From positions 80,955-144,954 of the forward strand of contig VXSP01000031.1 of assembly GCA_009837885.1 (NCBI GenBank): a stretch of 64,000 bases of DNA. The letters run 5' to 3'. Below the pieces are notes generated by a model that was not told the origin of the DNA, did no database searches, and saw only the letters and a list, made by a program, of their open reading frames with translations. The translations under genes were made by a program, and so were the position numbers. This document shows positions 8,207 to 17,391 of the stretch, piece by piece; within the stretch, counting starts at the first letter, position 1; each line of letters begins with the position of its first letter. The stretch is from Holophagales bacterium (lineage in GTDB: Bacteria > Acidobacteriota > Thermoanaerobaculia > Multivoradales > Multivoraceae).

Positions 8207-8221
8207 CTTAGTTGCGCTAAG
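8207..8221. promoter_or_regulatory. CTTAG-N5-CTAAG inverted repeat before imuA
   Basis: A short perfect inverted repeat, 50 nt before the imuA start. Its sequence CCTTAGTTGCGCTA resembles CCTGATTTACGCTT just before the dnaE2 ATG (10 of 14 positions). It could be a shared SOS-type operator, but this is only a guess. Confidence 0.25.
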
Positions 8222-8270
8222 ATGCTCTCTTCCCACTTCTTCGACTTCTCTCGTTCCGCTCCACGGCGCC

Positions 8271-9104
8271 GTGACTTCCCTGCCCGCAGCTCTCACCGAC
8301 TCGCAGTGGCCGCGGTCCCTGGTGCGCCAGATCCGGTGCGGACGGGATCTGGTGAGCGGCGACGACCCGGCCGGAATCCATGAAGGGGACACCGACGTCT
8401 TCGCCACGCGGCTTGCGGACGTCGACCGCCTGCTGGACGGCGGCATCCGCCGCGGGCAGACGATCGAGCTGGTCGGTCCCCGGAGCAGCGGCCGCTTCTC
8501 CCTGGTGCTGGAACTGCTGGCCGGCGCCACCGAAAGCGGTGAATCGGCGGCGCTGGTCGATCTGGGGGACCACTTCGACCCGCAAACGGCGGCGCGCGCC
8601 GGAGTCGACCTCGAGCGACTGCTCTGGGCGCGGCCCAAGCGGCTCAAGCAGGCGCTGGGCAGCGCCGAGGTGCTGATCGGCGGTGGCTTCCCCCTGGTCG
8701 TGCTCGACCTCGGTCTGCCGCCGGTCCCCGGCGGCCGCGGCAAGGAATCGGCGTGGCTGCGGCTGCGGCGCGCGGCGGACGACCATCAGGCGGCGCTGCT
8801 GATCGCCGCGCCGTACCGCGCCGGCGGCACGGCGCCGCAGAAGGTCCTCGGTCTCGGGTCGCGAACATCGCCGGTCCGCGCTCTCTGGGCGCGGGCCGCA
8901 CCGAGGAGCCCGCGCTTGCTCGACGGGCTCGCAACCCGGCTCGAACTCGCCAAGTCGCGTGGCGAGCGGCCGGGTGCCGCGGCCGAAGTCGAGCTGCGCG
9001 TGCTCGCAAGCAGCCTGCGGCATCCCCTGCCCAGCGCGCCGCCCCGTCGGACGGAGAACCGCCGCGCCAATTCTCACGTCGAGGTCCTGCGCCGTGCCGG
9101 CTGA
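8271..9104 (+). CDS. imuA: ImuA, RecA/SulA-like protein of the mutagenesis complex
   Basis: 277 residues from a GTG start. It has the RecA-like core without a canonical Walker A: LLDGGIRRGQTIELVGPRSSGRFSLVLELLAGA at residues 55-90, then ALVDLGDHFDP, LVVLDLGLPPVP and LLIAAPYRAGG. This matches ImuA/SplB-type proteins that work with ImuB and DnaE2 in damage-induced translesion synthesis. ImuB follows after 83 bp and dnaE2 lies 4.8 kb further on. The last residues (SHVEVLRRAG) are variable. Assignment rests on fold plus gene context. Confidence 0.8.
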   Translation: MTSLPAALTDSQWPRSLVRQIRCGRDLVSGDDPAGIHEGDTDVFATRLADVDRLLDGGIRRGQTIELVGPRSSGRFSLVLELLAGATESGESAALVDLGDHFDPQTAARAGVDLERLLWARPKRLKQALGSAEVLIGGGFPLVVLDLGLPPVPGGRGKESAWLRLRRAADDHQAALLIAAPYRAGGTAPQKVLGLGSRTSPVRALWARAAPRSPRLLDGLATRLELAKSRGERPGAAAEVELRVLASSLRHPLPSAPPRRTENRRANSHVEVLRRAG

Positions 9105-9115
9105 ACGCCGGAGAT

Positions 9116-9231
9116 CCCGCATCGCCTGCATGAAGGCGGCTTCTGAGGGTCACAGCCCTCTCGCCGCCCGCGGCCGCGGATCGCAACATGCCGGGTAAGC
9201 GAAAGGCCCGCATCGCCTGCATGAGGGCGGC
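9116..9231 (+). repeat. duplicated imuB 5' segment
   Basis: The stretch at 9116-9140 recurs at 9207-9231 with 24 of 25 positions identical (offset 91 bp). The second copy encodes RIACMRAA at the start of ImuB. The first lies in the imuA-imuB gap and would encode RIACMKAA in another frame that soon ends. Confidence 0.75.
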
Positions 9232-10834
9232 CCTCTTTCCACTGGCCGCCTACCTGCGGGGAGCTCCCGAACTCGCCCGCGAGGCGGTCGTGGTCCACGA
9301 AGGTCCGTCGGCGCGGATCGTCGCCGCCTCCCGGCTGGCGCGACGAGCCGGAGTGCGGCCGGGGCTGACCGTGGCCCAGGCCCGGAACATCGAATCCGGT
9401 CTGGTCTCTCGCACCCGCGATCCCGAGCGCGAGCACACCGCGCAGGAGGTGCTGCTCGAGATCGCCGGCGCCTTCTCGCCCCGGGTCGAGGATGGCGGCG
9501 AGGGCATGGTCTACCTCGATCTGGGCGGCATCAGTCCGGCATCCGCCGGGAACGGCGCCAGGAAACGGGGCAAGACCGCCGCCGACACGTTGCTGCCCCC
9601 AAGCGCCGGCAACGACGAGCACAGCCTCGGCCAGTCGATCATGCGGGACATGGACGCCGCCGGCCTCCCCGGCCGGGTCGGCATCGCCGGCAGCAAGCTG
9701 GCAGCGAGGGCAGCGGCCGCCCTGCCGCGGTCGCCGAACGTCGTGGCGCCCCGCGGCGAGGCTCGTTTTCTGGCGCCGTTGCCGCTCAAGTCCCTGTTCG
9801 AGGGCGGCAGCCGCGACCCCAGCCCGGCGCAGGACGGCGACGACCAGGAAATCCTCCACACGCTGAAGCTCTGGGGACTGCGCACGGTCGGCGACCTGGC
9901 CGGTCTGCCGGCCGCCGAGGTCCACAGCCGCCTCGGCGAGCGTGGCGCGGCGCTCCACGCCGCCGCCCGGGGTGTCGATCCGGAGCCGCTCACTCCCCGT
10001 CCGCCGCCGCCCACCTTCCGCGAATCGCAGACCTTCGAGTGGCCGATCGACAACCTGGAGCCGTTCCTGTTCGTAGCCCGCGGCGCCGTCTCCCGGCTGG
10101 CGGCCCGGCTCGACGCCCGGGGCATGGGCTGCAAGCGGCTCGAACTGTCGCTCAAGGTCGAGCCCGAGGGCCTCCATGAACTGGCCATCGAGCTGCCGGC
10201 GCCCACCCGCGAGGCGCGGACGCTGCTGTCGCTGATCCGTCTTCACCTGGAGGCCGAGCCGCCGCGAGCCCCGATCACGTCCATGCAACTGCTCGCCCAT
10301 CCCGACGTTCCGCGCCAGGCGCAACTCAGCCTGCTCGGACCGGCCGCCCTGTCGCCCGACCGCCTGGCCGCCGTCACCGCGCGACTGCTCGCCCTGCTCG
10401 GCCCGAACCGCGTCGGCTCGCCGCGCACACGGAACGGCCACCTGCCGGAGCGTTTCCGCCTGGCCGACTACGACCCGCCCCCGCCGCCGCGGATCCGGCT
10501 CGAACCGAGGCCGGGGCGCGGCATGCTGGCGGTCCGCACCCTGCGGCCGCCGGTCGAGGTCGAGGTGCTGACCGCGGAGAGCGAAGAGACGGATCGCGTC
10601 GCGCCCTGCCCCGCACCGCGACAGATCAATCCGCTACCGACCGAGGACCGCCACGTCCGCATCGAGGGCGCCGTCCGCACCGCCGCCGGACCCTGGGAAA
10701 TCGAGGAGGGCTGGTGGCGGGAAGCGCCGGCACTGCGGGACTACTGGGACGTGGAACTGCGGAACGGCGCGGTGTGCCGGATCTATCGGGACCGGACATC
10801 GGAGCGCTGGTACGCGGACGGGGTGTACGACTGA
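9188..10834 (+). CDS. imuB: ImuB, inactive Y-family polymerase-like protein
   Basis: 548 residues from the ATG at 9188. The N-terminus RIACMRAALFPLAAYLRGAPEL aligns with the Y-family palm but lacks the catalytic DxD acids, as is known for ImuB. AARAAAALPRSPNVVAPRGEARFLAPLPL and LWGLRTVGDLAGLPAAEVHSRLGERGAALHAAARG are the thumb/helix-hairpin-helix parts, and a little-finger-like region follows. The C-terminal 100 residues (RTAAGPWEIEEGWWREAPALRDYWDVEL...CRIYRD) are the conserved ImuB tail. It should act as the scaffold linking DnaE2 to the beta clamp. It follows imuA, with a duplicated sequence in the gap. Confidence 0.9.
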   Translation: MPGKRKARIACMRAALFPLAAYLRGAPELAREAVVVHEGPSARIVAASRLARRAGVRPGLTVAQARNIESGLVSRTRDPEREHTAQEVLLEIAGAFSPRVEDGGEGMVYLDLGGISPASAGNGARKRGKTAADTLLPPSAGNDEHSLGQSIMRDMDAAGLPGRVGIAGSKLAARAAAALPRSPNVVAPRGEARFLAPLPLKSLFEGGSRDPSPAQDGDDQEILHTLKLWGLRTVGDLAGLPAAEVHSRLGERGAALHAAARGVDPEPLTPRPPPPTFRESQTFEWPIDNLEPFLFVARGAVSRLAARLDARGMGCKRLELSLKVEPEGLHELAIELPAPTREARTLLSLIRLHLEAEPPRAPITSMQLLAHPDVPRQAQLSLLGPAALSPDRLAAVTARLLALLGPNRVGSPRTRNGHLPERFRLADYDPPPPPRIRLEPRPGRGMLAVRTLRPPVEVEVLTAESEETDRVAPCPAPRQINPLPTEDRHVRIEGAVRTAAGPWEIEEGWWREAPALRDYWDVELRNGAVCRIYRDRTSERWYADGVYD

Positions 10835-10840
10835 GGAGGT

Positions 10841-11212
10841 TTAGACCGCATTCGCGCCCGCAATCACCTGCTCCGCCACCACCCGGCCGCCGATCAGGTG
10901 CTCCTGGATGATCCGTTCCAGGACCTCGGGCGTGCAGCCCCAGTACCAGACGCCCTCCGGGTAGACGACCGCGACCGGACCCGCGTCGCAGATCCGCAGG
11001 CAGTTCGCCTTGGTTCGCATCACCGTGCCGAACTCGGTGAGCCCCAGCTCCAGCAAGCGGCGCTTGAGGTAGTCCCAGGACTCGAGCGACAGCTCCCGGT
11101 CGCAGCACTTCGGCTTCGTCTGGTCGCAGCACAAGAAGATGTGCCGCTGCACGTTGGCGATGCCGATGGCCTCCGCCTTGCGCCGGGCGCGGTCGAGGGC
11201 TTCAGGGTCCAT
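10841..11212 (-). CDS. (2Fe-2S) ferredoxin, thioredoxin-like type
   Basis: 123 residues from the ATG at 11212; the open frame continues far upstream, but the protein similarity begins here. The pattern [17 protein letters not shown], then [42 protein letters not shown], is that of thioredoxin-fold [2Fe-2S] ferredoxins, with the cluster Cys residues near positions 30 and 75-85. It is a soluble electron carrier with no dedicated partner nearby. It is convergent with imuB and divergent from the next VOC gene. Confidence 0.85.
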   Translation of the reverse strand: MDPEALDRARRKAEAIGIANVQRHIFLCCDQTKPKCCDRELSLESWDYLKRRLLELGLTEFGTVMRTKANCLRICDAGPVAVVYPEGVWYWGCTPEVLERIIQEHLIGGRVVAEQVIAGANAV

Positions 11213-11254
11213 GGCGGCGATGATTCCACGACCTCGGTCGATAGGCTGTGCTCC

Positions 11255-11629
11255 ATGAAGCTCTACGAAGCCGCCTACCCGTTTCAGGAAGACGTGCTGG
11301 CCCTGCCGGTTGAGGATCTCGACGCCACGGCACAGTGGTACGCGGACGCCTTCGGGCTGCACGAGGTCGAACGCCGCGAAGAGCCCGTGCCAACGGTGAT
11401 CCTCGAGCGCGACGGCGTCCGCATCGGCTTCGCGATCAACGGCGGCGACGCCAGCATGGACGGCGCGGCGATCCTGGTCACCGACATCAAGGCGGCTCGG
11501 GCCGAGCTGAAGAGCAACGGCGTGAAGGTCAAGAACTGGCGCATCGACAAGCGCGACGGCAAGAAGTTCCGCGTCTTCTTCGTCGTGGCGCCGGACGGGC
11601 TTTGTTACTACTTCCATCAGCAGGTCTGA
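11255..11629 (+). CDS. VOC family protein (glyoxalase fold)
   Basis: 124 residues from ATG 11255. Typical VOC features are [65 protein letters not shown] and a C-terminal [14 protein letters not shown]. It has one VOC module, so it should work as a dimer. The substrate is unknown. A TPR-protein gene follows after 18 bp. Confidence 0.85.
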   Translation: MKLYEAAYPFQEDVLALPVEDLDATAQWYADAFGLHEVERREEPVPTVILERDGVRIGFAINGGDASMDGAAILVTDIKAARAELKSNGVKVKNWRIDKRDGKKFRVFFVVAPDGLCYYFHQQV

Positions 11630-11647
11630 ACGGCAGCTAGCTGGAGC

Positions 11648-13354
11648 ATGACTCGTTCCCACAGCCGGCCCGCGGCCATCGTCGCGCTCTTGCTGACCGC
11701 CCCGCTGCCCGCCGTCGCCCAGGACTTCGCCGAGCTTCTGGAGATCCGGCGCGTCAAGGAGACGCTCGATCTCAGCCGGGTGCCGGAGCCTGATCTGAGC
11801 CAGGTTCCGGCGGTCGACGCCCAACGGCTTCGGGACTATCGGACGCTCACGGCCGGCGCCCTCCAGCATGCCGCCGAGCCCATGCAGGCGCAGTTGGCGG
11901 CGAACACCTTCGGCGATCTCTGCGCGCGCTACCTGCACTACGCGTTGCACGACGCGGCAGCGGTCTGCCTGGACCAGCTCAGGGAGCTGGCGCCCGCCGA
12001 TTTCCAGTGGGCCTACTTCAAACTGCTGTTGCAAATCGCTTCCGGAAACCTCGAAGGGGCGGTAGCAGCCGCTGAGGAGGCGCTGGCCATCCGGCCGGAC
12101 GATCCGTCGACGCTCATCCGCCTCGGCGAACTCCAGGTGGCTGCCGGCGACATCGACGCTGCCGAAGCCGCCTACGAGGCGGCGATCGAGGCCTACCCGG
12201 AGAGCGCCACGGCCCGCGTCGGGCTCGGCTACATCGCCCTGGAGCGGGACGACCCGGCGAAGGCGCTCCAGATCTTCCAGGAAGTCGCCGCCTCCCAGCC
12301 CGAAGGCAGCGAGGCGAATCACCACGTCGGTCTCGCCTATCGCGCCCTGGGCGACGCCGACCGGGCCGCCGAGGCGTGGCGGCTGAACCAGGACGTCCTG
12401 ATCCCGATGTACGACCCGCTGCTCGAACGGCTGCGGCCGCTCGAGGAGGACGTGACCCTGCCGCTCGATCGAGCCGTCGCCGCGGCCGCGGAGGGCGACT
12501 ACGAGCGGGCGATCCGGCTGTACGAGGAGATTCTGGAAGCGGACGAGACGGACGAAGAGGTTCACTTCCGCCTGGCCGGTTCGCTGCTCCTGGTCGGCGA
12601 GGACGAGCGCGCGGAACGGCACCTGCGCCGGACGATCGCGCTCAACCCGGAACACGGTCCGGCCCACTACGCGCTCGCGATGTTCCTGAACCGCGCCGGC
12701 CGCCGAACGGAGAGCGCCGTCCACCTGGAGCGGGCAGCCGACCTCATGCCGGAGAACCTGCCCTGGCGGCTCCAGCGGGCCCAGATGCGGGCCGGCGCCG
12801 GGGATGCGGCCGGCGCCATCTCCGAGCTAGAGCGGATCGTCGCTCAGGACCCCGCGATGATCGAGGCGCGCCGAACTCTCGCCGCCCTGTTGATCGGCTC
12901 AGGACGGGCGGAAGCGGCCGCGGACCAGCTTCAGGCCCTCGTCGCGCTGACGCCGGATGACCTTCAGGCGCGGTTCAATCTGGGCTTGATCCTCTTCGAG
13001 ACCGGCCGCTACGCCGAGGCGCGCCGAGCCCTCGACGACACGCTGGGCCGCTTTCCCGGCGATGTCGCCACCCGTCACCTGCTCGCCCGCCTCCTCGCGG
13101 TCAGCCCCGAGGAGGGAGTGCGGGACGGCGCTCGCGCGGTCGAGCTGGCGCAGTCCGTCGTCGACGAGCAGCCGGCGCTCGACCACCTGGAAACCCTGGC
13201 CATGGCTCTGGCCGAGGCCGGTCGGTTCGACGACGCAGTCACCTGGCAGCAGCGGGCGCTGGAAGCGGAGCGTCAGACTGCCGGCGGCAATTCGCCGCAA
13301 CGGCTCGACCGGCTGGCGCTCTACCAGGCCCGCCAGCCGCTACGGGCGCCCTGA
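11648..13354 (+). CDS. secreted tetratricopeptide-repeat protein
   Basis: 568 residues with a signal peptide (hydrophobic core ending LPAVAQ, cleavage near residue 25). The rest is a chain of about ten TPR units with typical Gly/Ala/Tyr positions, such as [42 protein letters not shown] and [27 protein letters not shown]. It probably acts as a periplasmic scaffold. No catalytic domain is seen. Confidence 0.85.
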   Translation: MTRSHSRPAAIVALLLTAPLPAVAQDFAELLEIRRVKETLDLSRVPEPDLSQVPAVDAQRLRDYRTLTAGALQHAAEPMQAQLAANTFGDLCARYLHYALHDAAAVCLDQLRELAPADFQWAYFKLLLQIASGNLEGAVAAAEEALAIRPDDPSTLIRLGELQVAAGDIDAAEAAYEAAIEAYPESATARVGLGYIALERDDPAKALQIFQEVAASQPEGSEANHHVGLAYRALGDADRAAEAWRLNQDVLIPMYDPLLERLRPLEEDVTLPLDRAVAAAAEGDYERAIRLYEEILEADETDEEVHFRLAGSLLLVGEDERAERHLRRTIALNPEHGPAHYALAMFLNRAGRRTESAVHLERAADLMPENLPWRLQRAQMRAGAGDAAGAISELERIVAQDPAMIEARRTLAALLIGSGRAEAAADQLQALVALTPDDLQARFNLGLILFETGRYAEARRALDDTLGRFPGDVATRHLLARLLAVSPEEGVRDGARAVELAQSVVDEQPALDHLETLAMALAEAGRFDDAVTWQQRALEAERQTAGGNSPQRLDRLALYQARQPLRAP

Positions 13355-13366
13355 CGGCCCAGCGGA

Positions 13367-13389
13367 GCCGGCCTCACGGCCGGCGCATC
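13367..13389 (-). repeat. REP-like palindromic repeat, diverged copy
   Basis: Read on the minus strand this is GATGCGC followed by a CCGGCC/GGCCGG-type hairpin. It sits next to another hairpin (GCCGCC-TTT-GGCGGC, 13396-13411) and the copy at 13412-13436, forming a composite block between a plus and a minus gene. Confidence 0.4.
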
Positions 13390-13411
13390 TTTCTGGCCGC
13401 CTTTGGCGGCA

Positions 13412-13436
13412 GCGGGTCAGACGACCCGCGCACCCA
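13412..13436 (-). repeat. REP-like palindromic repeat, copy of the second hairpin type
   Basis: The reverse complement matches 697-721 with one mismatch: TGGGTGCGC head, then GCGGGTC-loop-GACCCGC. It is intergenic, between the convergent TPR and GYD genes. Confidence 0.6.
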
Positions 13437-13450
13437 GCTCCGGCTCGGGT

Positions 13451-13771
13451 TCAGGCGCCGGGCGCGCGGTAGGGCACGCTCTTCGCCACCGCGCCGTCGA
13501 TCTCCTCCGGCGTCATCAGGACGCGCATCGTCACCTTGATGCCGCCGCCGGCATTCAGGGTCATTGAGACCGCGACCGCGGTCTCGTTGTCCGGAAGGTC
13601 GACGATCATCAGCAGGTCGGCGCCACCGAACGCGTAGTAGATGGCCTCCACCGTGCCGCCCGCGCCCTCCACGGTCGCGCTGAGCGCCTTCCGCCGACGG
13701 CTGCCGCCTTCCTGGATCAGGCCCTGGACGCCGGTGTGAGTGTAGTTCGCCTCAATCAGATACTTCGCCAC
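13451..13771 (-). CDS. GYD domain protein
   Basis: 106 residues from a GTG start with AAGGAG about 9 nt upstream. KYLIEANYTHTGVQGLIQEGGSRR followed by VEAIYYAFGGADLLMIVDLPD and TMRVLMTPEEIDGAV matches the GYD-domain family of small ferredoxin-like-fold proteins, whose function is unknown. The gene is divergent from dnaE2. Confidence 0.85.
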   Translation of the reverse strand: MAKYLIEANYTHTGVQGLIQEGGSRRRKALSATVEGAGGTVEAIYYAFGGADLLMIVDLPDNETAVAVSMTLNAGGGIKVTMRVLMTPEEIDGAVAKSVPYRAPGA

Positions 13772-13792
13772 TTTCGCATCTCCTTTTCCTCA

Positions 13793-13821
13793 ACGGCGTG
13801 ATCTTTTGGCGAAAACGCCGT
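13793..13821. promoter_or_regulatory. inverted repeat upstream of dnaE2
   Basis: ACGGCGT (13793-13799) and ACGCCGT (13815-13821) form a perfect 7-bp inverted repeat in the GYD/dnaE2 divergent region. It is a possible operator; it does not match a LexA box I know. Confidence 0.3.
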
Positions 13822-13901
13822 ACCGGGTCATGTTGCCACAGCGCGGGCAGATGTGCCTCCACTATCTTGCTTTCCGTTACCGCCTGATTTACGCTTCACG
13901 G

Positions 13902-16900
13902 ATGGCCCGGGACAGTTCTCCCAAACCCAAGGTCCCCAAACCCGAAGTCAACGTGCCGGCCCGCAACATGGGGCTTTCCGGTTCCGTGCGCAAGGGCAGC
14001 GGCTACGGCGACCGCGGCGGCAACGACCTGCTCGACGCCCGGGGGGAACCCAACCCCGGCTACGCCGCGCCGGGTGCGGTCAAGGAGCAACTGCGACGGC
14101 GACGGTTCCGGGCTCCGCCGAAACGCCGGCTTCGGCCCCCGCCCTACGCCGAACTCCACGCCGCGTCGTCATTCTCCTTCCTGCGCGGCTCGTCGCAACC
14201 CGAGGACCTGGTGGCGCGGGCGGCGGCACTGGGGCTGCCGGCGGTCGCCCTGCTCGACCGGAACGGCGTCTCCGGGGCGCCGCGCTTCTACAAGGCGGCG
14301 CGGGAAGCGGGGATCCGCGCGCTGGTCGGCGCCGAGGCGGTGATCGACCGGCCGCAGGCGTCGGCGGTTTCCCGGCAGCGCGAGGAGCGGCCGGCCCTGG
14401 ACGACCAGGAGACCCGCGTCAACCTGCTCGTGCGAAACCGCCAGGGCTACCGCAACCTCTGCCGCCTGCTGACCGCCGGGGCGTTAGGGCACCCCAAGGG
14501 CGAGGCGCGGATCGACTGGACGCTGCTGGAAGAACACGCGGAAGGTCTCCACTGCCTGGCCGGCGCCGAAACCGATCCGGTCGGGCGGGCGCTGGCGCGG
14601 GAAGGGCTGGAAGCGGCCGGCCGCCAGCTCGAACGTCTGCACGCCGTCTTCCCCAACCGCCTGCACGTGGAGCTCTCGCGCCACGGCATCCGTGCCGAAG
14701 AGCACCGCAACCAGGCCCTGGTCCGGCTGGCGGACAGGCTTCGCGTGCCGGTCGTCGCCACCGGCGGCGTGCGCTACGCCGCGGCCCGCGACAAGCCCCT
14801 CCATGACCTGATGACCGCGATCCGGCACCACGTGACGGTCGACGACGCGGGCGCCCGCCTCGCCCGCGAGCGTCAGCGCCGCCTGAGGAGCCCGGAAGAG
14901 ATGCACCGGCTGTTCGCCGATCTCCCCCGGGCCGTTCACGCCGCGCACGAACTGATTGGAGAACTCGACTTCACCCTCGCCGACCTCGGCTACCGCTTCC
15001 CGGACTACCCGGTGCCCGAGGGCGAGACGCCGATCTCCCACCTCCGCGAACTGACCTGGCAGGAGGCACGGGAGCGCTTCCGGCCGCTGACCGCTAAAGC
15101 CGGAGCGCAGCTCGAGAAGGAGCTCGCGCTGATCGAGAAGCTCGACCTCGCCGGCTACTTCCTGATCGTCTGGGACGTCGTCCGCTTCTGCAAGGAGCAG
15201 CGGATCCTCGCCCAGGGCCGCGGCTCGGCCGCCAACTCCGCCGTCTGCTACGCGCTCTCCATCACCGCAGTCGACCCGGTGAAGATGGACCTGCTGTTCG
15301 AGCGCTTCCTGTCCGAGGAACGCGGCGAATGGCCGGACATCGACATCGACCTGCCGTCCGGCGACCAGCGCGAGAAGGTGATCCAGTACGTCTACGGGCG
15401 CTACGGCCGGCACGGCGCGGCGATGACCGCGAACGTGATCACCTACCGCGACCGCATGGCCGCGCGCGAGGCGGCCAAGGCGCTGGGGTGCTCCAGGTCC
15501 CAGGTCGACCGTCTGGCCAAGGGCCTCGGCCACTGGCATTACGATCTCTCCCGCGGCGACAGCAAGGAGATGGACGAGGAGCTCACCGAGCTCGGGTTCG
15601 ACCCCCGCGACCGGCGCATCCGGATCTTCGTCCGCCTGTGGCGGCAGCTCCAGAACCACCCCCGCCACCTCGGTCAGCACTCGGGCGGCATGGTGCTCTG
15701 CGCCGGACGGCTCGACGAGATCGTGCCGCTCGAACCGGCGGCGATGGAGAACCGGGTCATCGTCCAGTGGGACAAGGACGACTGCGCCGACCTGGGACTG
15801 ATCAAGGTCGACCTGCTCGGCCTCGGCATGCTGAACGCGCTCGAGGAGGCGGTGCCCCTGATCCGCCGCCACGAGGGCAAGGAGGTCGACCTCGCCCACC
15901 TGCCGCCCGACGACCCGGCAACCTACGAGATGATCTGCCGCGCCGACACGGTCGGGGTCTTCCAGATCGAGAGCCGGGCGCAGATGGCGTCCCTGCCGCG
16001 CCACAAGCCGTACAAGTTCTACGACCTGGTGATTCAGATCGCGATCATCCGTCCCGGCCCGATCGTCGGCGGTATCGCGCATCCCTTCTTCGAGCGCCGG
16101 GTCGGCCGCGAGGAGGTCTCCTACCCCCACCCGCTGCTCGAACCGATCCTGCGGCGCACCCTCGGCGTGCCGATCTTCCAGGAGCAGATCCTCAAGGTCG
16201 CCATGGTCGCGGCCGGTTTCTCCGGCGGCGAGGCGGAAGACCTGCGGCGGGCAATGGGCTTCAAGCGCTCCGTCGAACGCATGCACGAGATCGAGCAGCG
16301 GCTGCGCTCGGGGATGAACGAACGCGGCATCACGGGCGAAGCCCAGGAACAGATCGTCAAGGCGATCACCTCGTTCGCGCTCTACGGCTTCCCCGAGTCG
16401 CACTCCGCCAGCTTCGCCCTGATCGCCTACGCCAGCGCCTACCTCAAGCGCCATCACCCGACTGCCTTCTTCCTGTCGCTCCTGAACGCCTGGCCAATGG
16501 GCTTCTACCACCCGGCGACCCTGGTCCGCGAGGCGCAGCGCGCCGGGAGCGCCGTGCTGCCGATCGACGTGAACGAATCGGGGGTCAGGTGCCGCTGGCA
16601 GGACCGGCCGGCGGATGCCGGCGGACTGGGTGCGCCGGCGTCCCCGCCGACTGCCGTCGCAGTCAGCGAGGCGTCACGGCCCGGCGAACCGCCTCCGGCG
16701 GGCGCGATCCGCCTCGGGCTGCGCTACGTCAAGGGAATGCGACGTGAGGCGGCGGAGCGGATCGAGGCCGAGCAAACGGCAAGGCGCTTTGCGAGCATCG
16801 AGGATCTCGCCGCGCGCTGCCGCCTGCGCCGGAACGAACTCACGGCGCTGGCGTCGATCGGCGCGTTGCCCGGGCGCGGCCGGCGCGCCGCGCTGTGGCA

Positions 16901-17390
16901 GGCGGCCCAGGTCGAGAAGCCGAAGGGACCGCTGTTCTCGGGTCTTTCAACCGCCAGTCCGTCGCCGCTCGAGGAAATGACGCCGATGGAAGAGACCGCC
17001 GCCGACTTCCACGTCGCCTCGATCACCACCGGCCCCCACCCGATGGAGTACTACCGCCGGGCGCTCGACCGCCGCCGCGTCGTACCCGCCGCGGCGCTCC
17101 CGGACAAGCCCGCCGGCCGCCGCGTGCGCACCGCCGGTTCGGTCATTGTCCGCCAGCGCCCGGGCACCGCCCGCGGCCTCCTGTTCCTGACCCTGGAGGA
17201 CGAGACGGGGATGAGTCAGGCCGTCGTCATGCCGGACCAGCTCAAGAAGCACCGCCGCACGATCGTCTCCTCCTCCGGCCTGATCGTCGAAGGCGTCCTG
17301 CAGAAGAAGGACGGCTCGCTATCCGTCAAGGCGGACAGGTTCTGGCCGATCGACCGCCTGGAGCGGATTCCGAGTCACGACTTCCGGTGA
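13902..17390 (+). CDS. dnaE2: DnaE2 / ImuC, error-prone DNA polymerase III alpha subunit
   Basis: 1162 residues from ATG 13902; the frame is open to a TTG at 13806, so the start is uncertain. After a basic, low-complexity 85-residue extension come the PHP domain (YAELHAASSFSFLRGSS), then the polymerase core with the catalytic acids in PDIDIDLPSG (about residue 480) and LIKVDLLGLG. The C-terminal OB-fold region ends in the family hallmark SHDFR. It should carry out translesion synthesis with ImuB as clamp adapter. A linker around residue 910 is encoded by a REP-like repeat (16626-16649), an unusual insertion in a coding region. Confidence 0.93.
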   Translation: MARDSSPKPKVPKPEVNVPARNMGLSGSVRKGSGYGDRGGNDLLDARGEPNPGYAAPGAVKEQLRRRRFRAPPKRRLRPPPYAELHAASSFSFLRGSSQPEDLVARAAALGLPAVALLDRNGVSGAPRFYKAAREAGIRALVGAEAVIDRPQASAVSRQREERPALDDQETRVNLLVRNRQGYRNLCRLLTAGALGHPKGEARIDWTLLEEHAEGLHCLAGAETDPVGRALAREGLEAAGRQLERLHAVFPNRLHVELSRHGIRAEEHRNQALVRLADRLRVPVVATGGVRYAAARDKPLHDLMTAIRHHVTVDDAGARLARERQRRLRSPEEMHRLFADLPRAVHAAHELIGELDFTLADLGYRFPDYPVPEGETPISHLRELTWQEARERFRPLTAKAGAQLEKELALIEKLDLAGYFLIVWDVVRFCKEQRILAQGRGSAANSAVCYALSITAVDPVKMDLLFERFLSEERGEWPDIDIDLPSGDQREKVIQYVYGRYGRHGAAMTANVITYRDRMAAREAAKALGCSRSQVDRLAKGLGHWHYDLSRGDSKEMDEELTELGFDPRDRRIRIFVRLWRQLQNHPRHLGQHSGGMVLCAGRLDEIVPLEPAAMENRVIVQWDKDDCADLGLIKVDLLGLGMLNALEEAVPLIRRHEGKEVDLAHLPPDDPATYEMICRADTVGVFQIESRAQMASLPRHKPYKFYDLVIQIAIIRPGPIVGGIAHPFFERRVGREEVSYPHPLLEPILRRTLGVPIFQEQILKVAMVAAGFSGGEAEDLRRAMGFKRSVERMHEIEQRLRSGMNERGITGEAQEQIVKAITSFALYGFPESHSASFALIAYASAYLKRHHPTAFFLSLLNAWPMGFYHPATLVREAQRAGSAVLPIDVNESGVRCRWQDRPADAGGLGAPASPPTAVAVSEASRPGEPPPAGAIRLGLRYVKGMRREAAERIEAEQTARRFASIEDLAARCRLRRNELTALASIGALPGRGRRAALWQAAQVEKPKGPLFSGLSTASPSPLEEMTPMEETAADFHVASITTGPHPMEYYRRALDRRRVVPAAALPDKPAGRRVRTAGSVIVRQRPGTARGLLFLTLEDETGMSQAVVMPDQLKKHRRTIVSSSGLIVEGVLQKKDGSLSVKADRFWPIDRLERIPSHDFR
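16626..16649 (+). repeat. REP-like palindromic repeat inside dnaE2
   Basis: This has the CTGGGTGCGC head and CCGGCG/CGCCG hairpin, identical over 24 positions to the minus-strand copy at 4217-4242. It encodes LGAPASPP in a Pro/Ala-rich linker of DnaE2. Confidence 0.65.
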
Positions 17391-17391
17391 A

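Larger units (their letters stand above)
7924..8270. promoter_or_regulatory. divergent fic / imuA intergenic region
   Basis: About 350 bp between two divergent genes, so it must hold both promoters. It contains a long inverted repeat (8100-8136), a related direct repeat (7997-8015 and 8096-8114) and a small inverted repeat (8207-8221) near the imuA start. I see no convincing gene in it. Confidence 0.5.

Noticed and set aside
14484..16511. Long antisense frame inside dnaE2
   Set aside because: It lies fully opposite conserved polymerase motifs; no ribosome site or domain.
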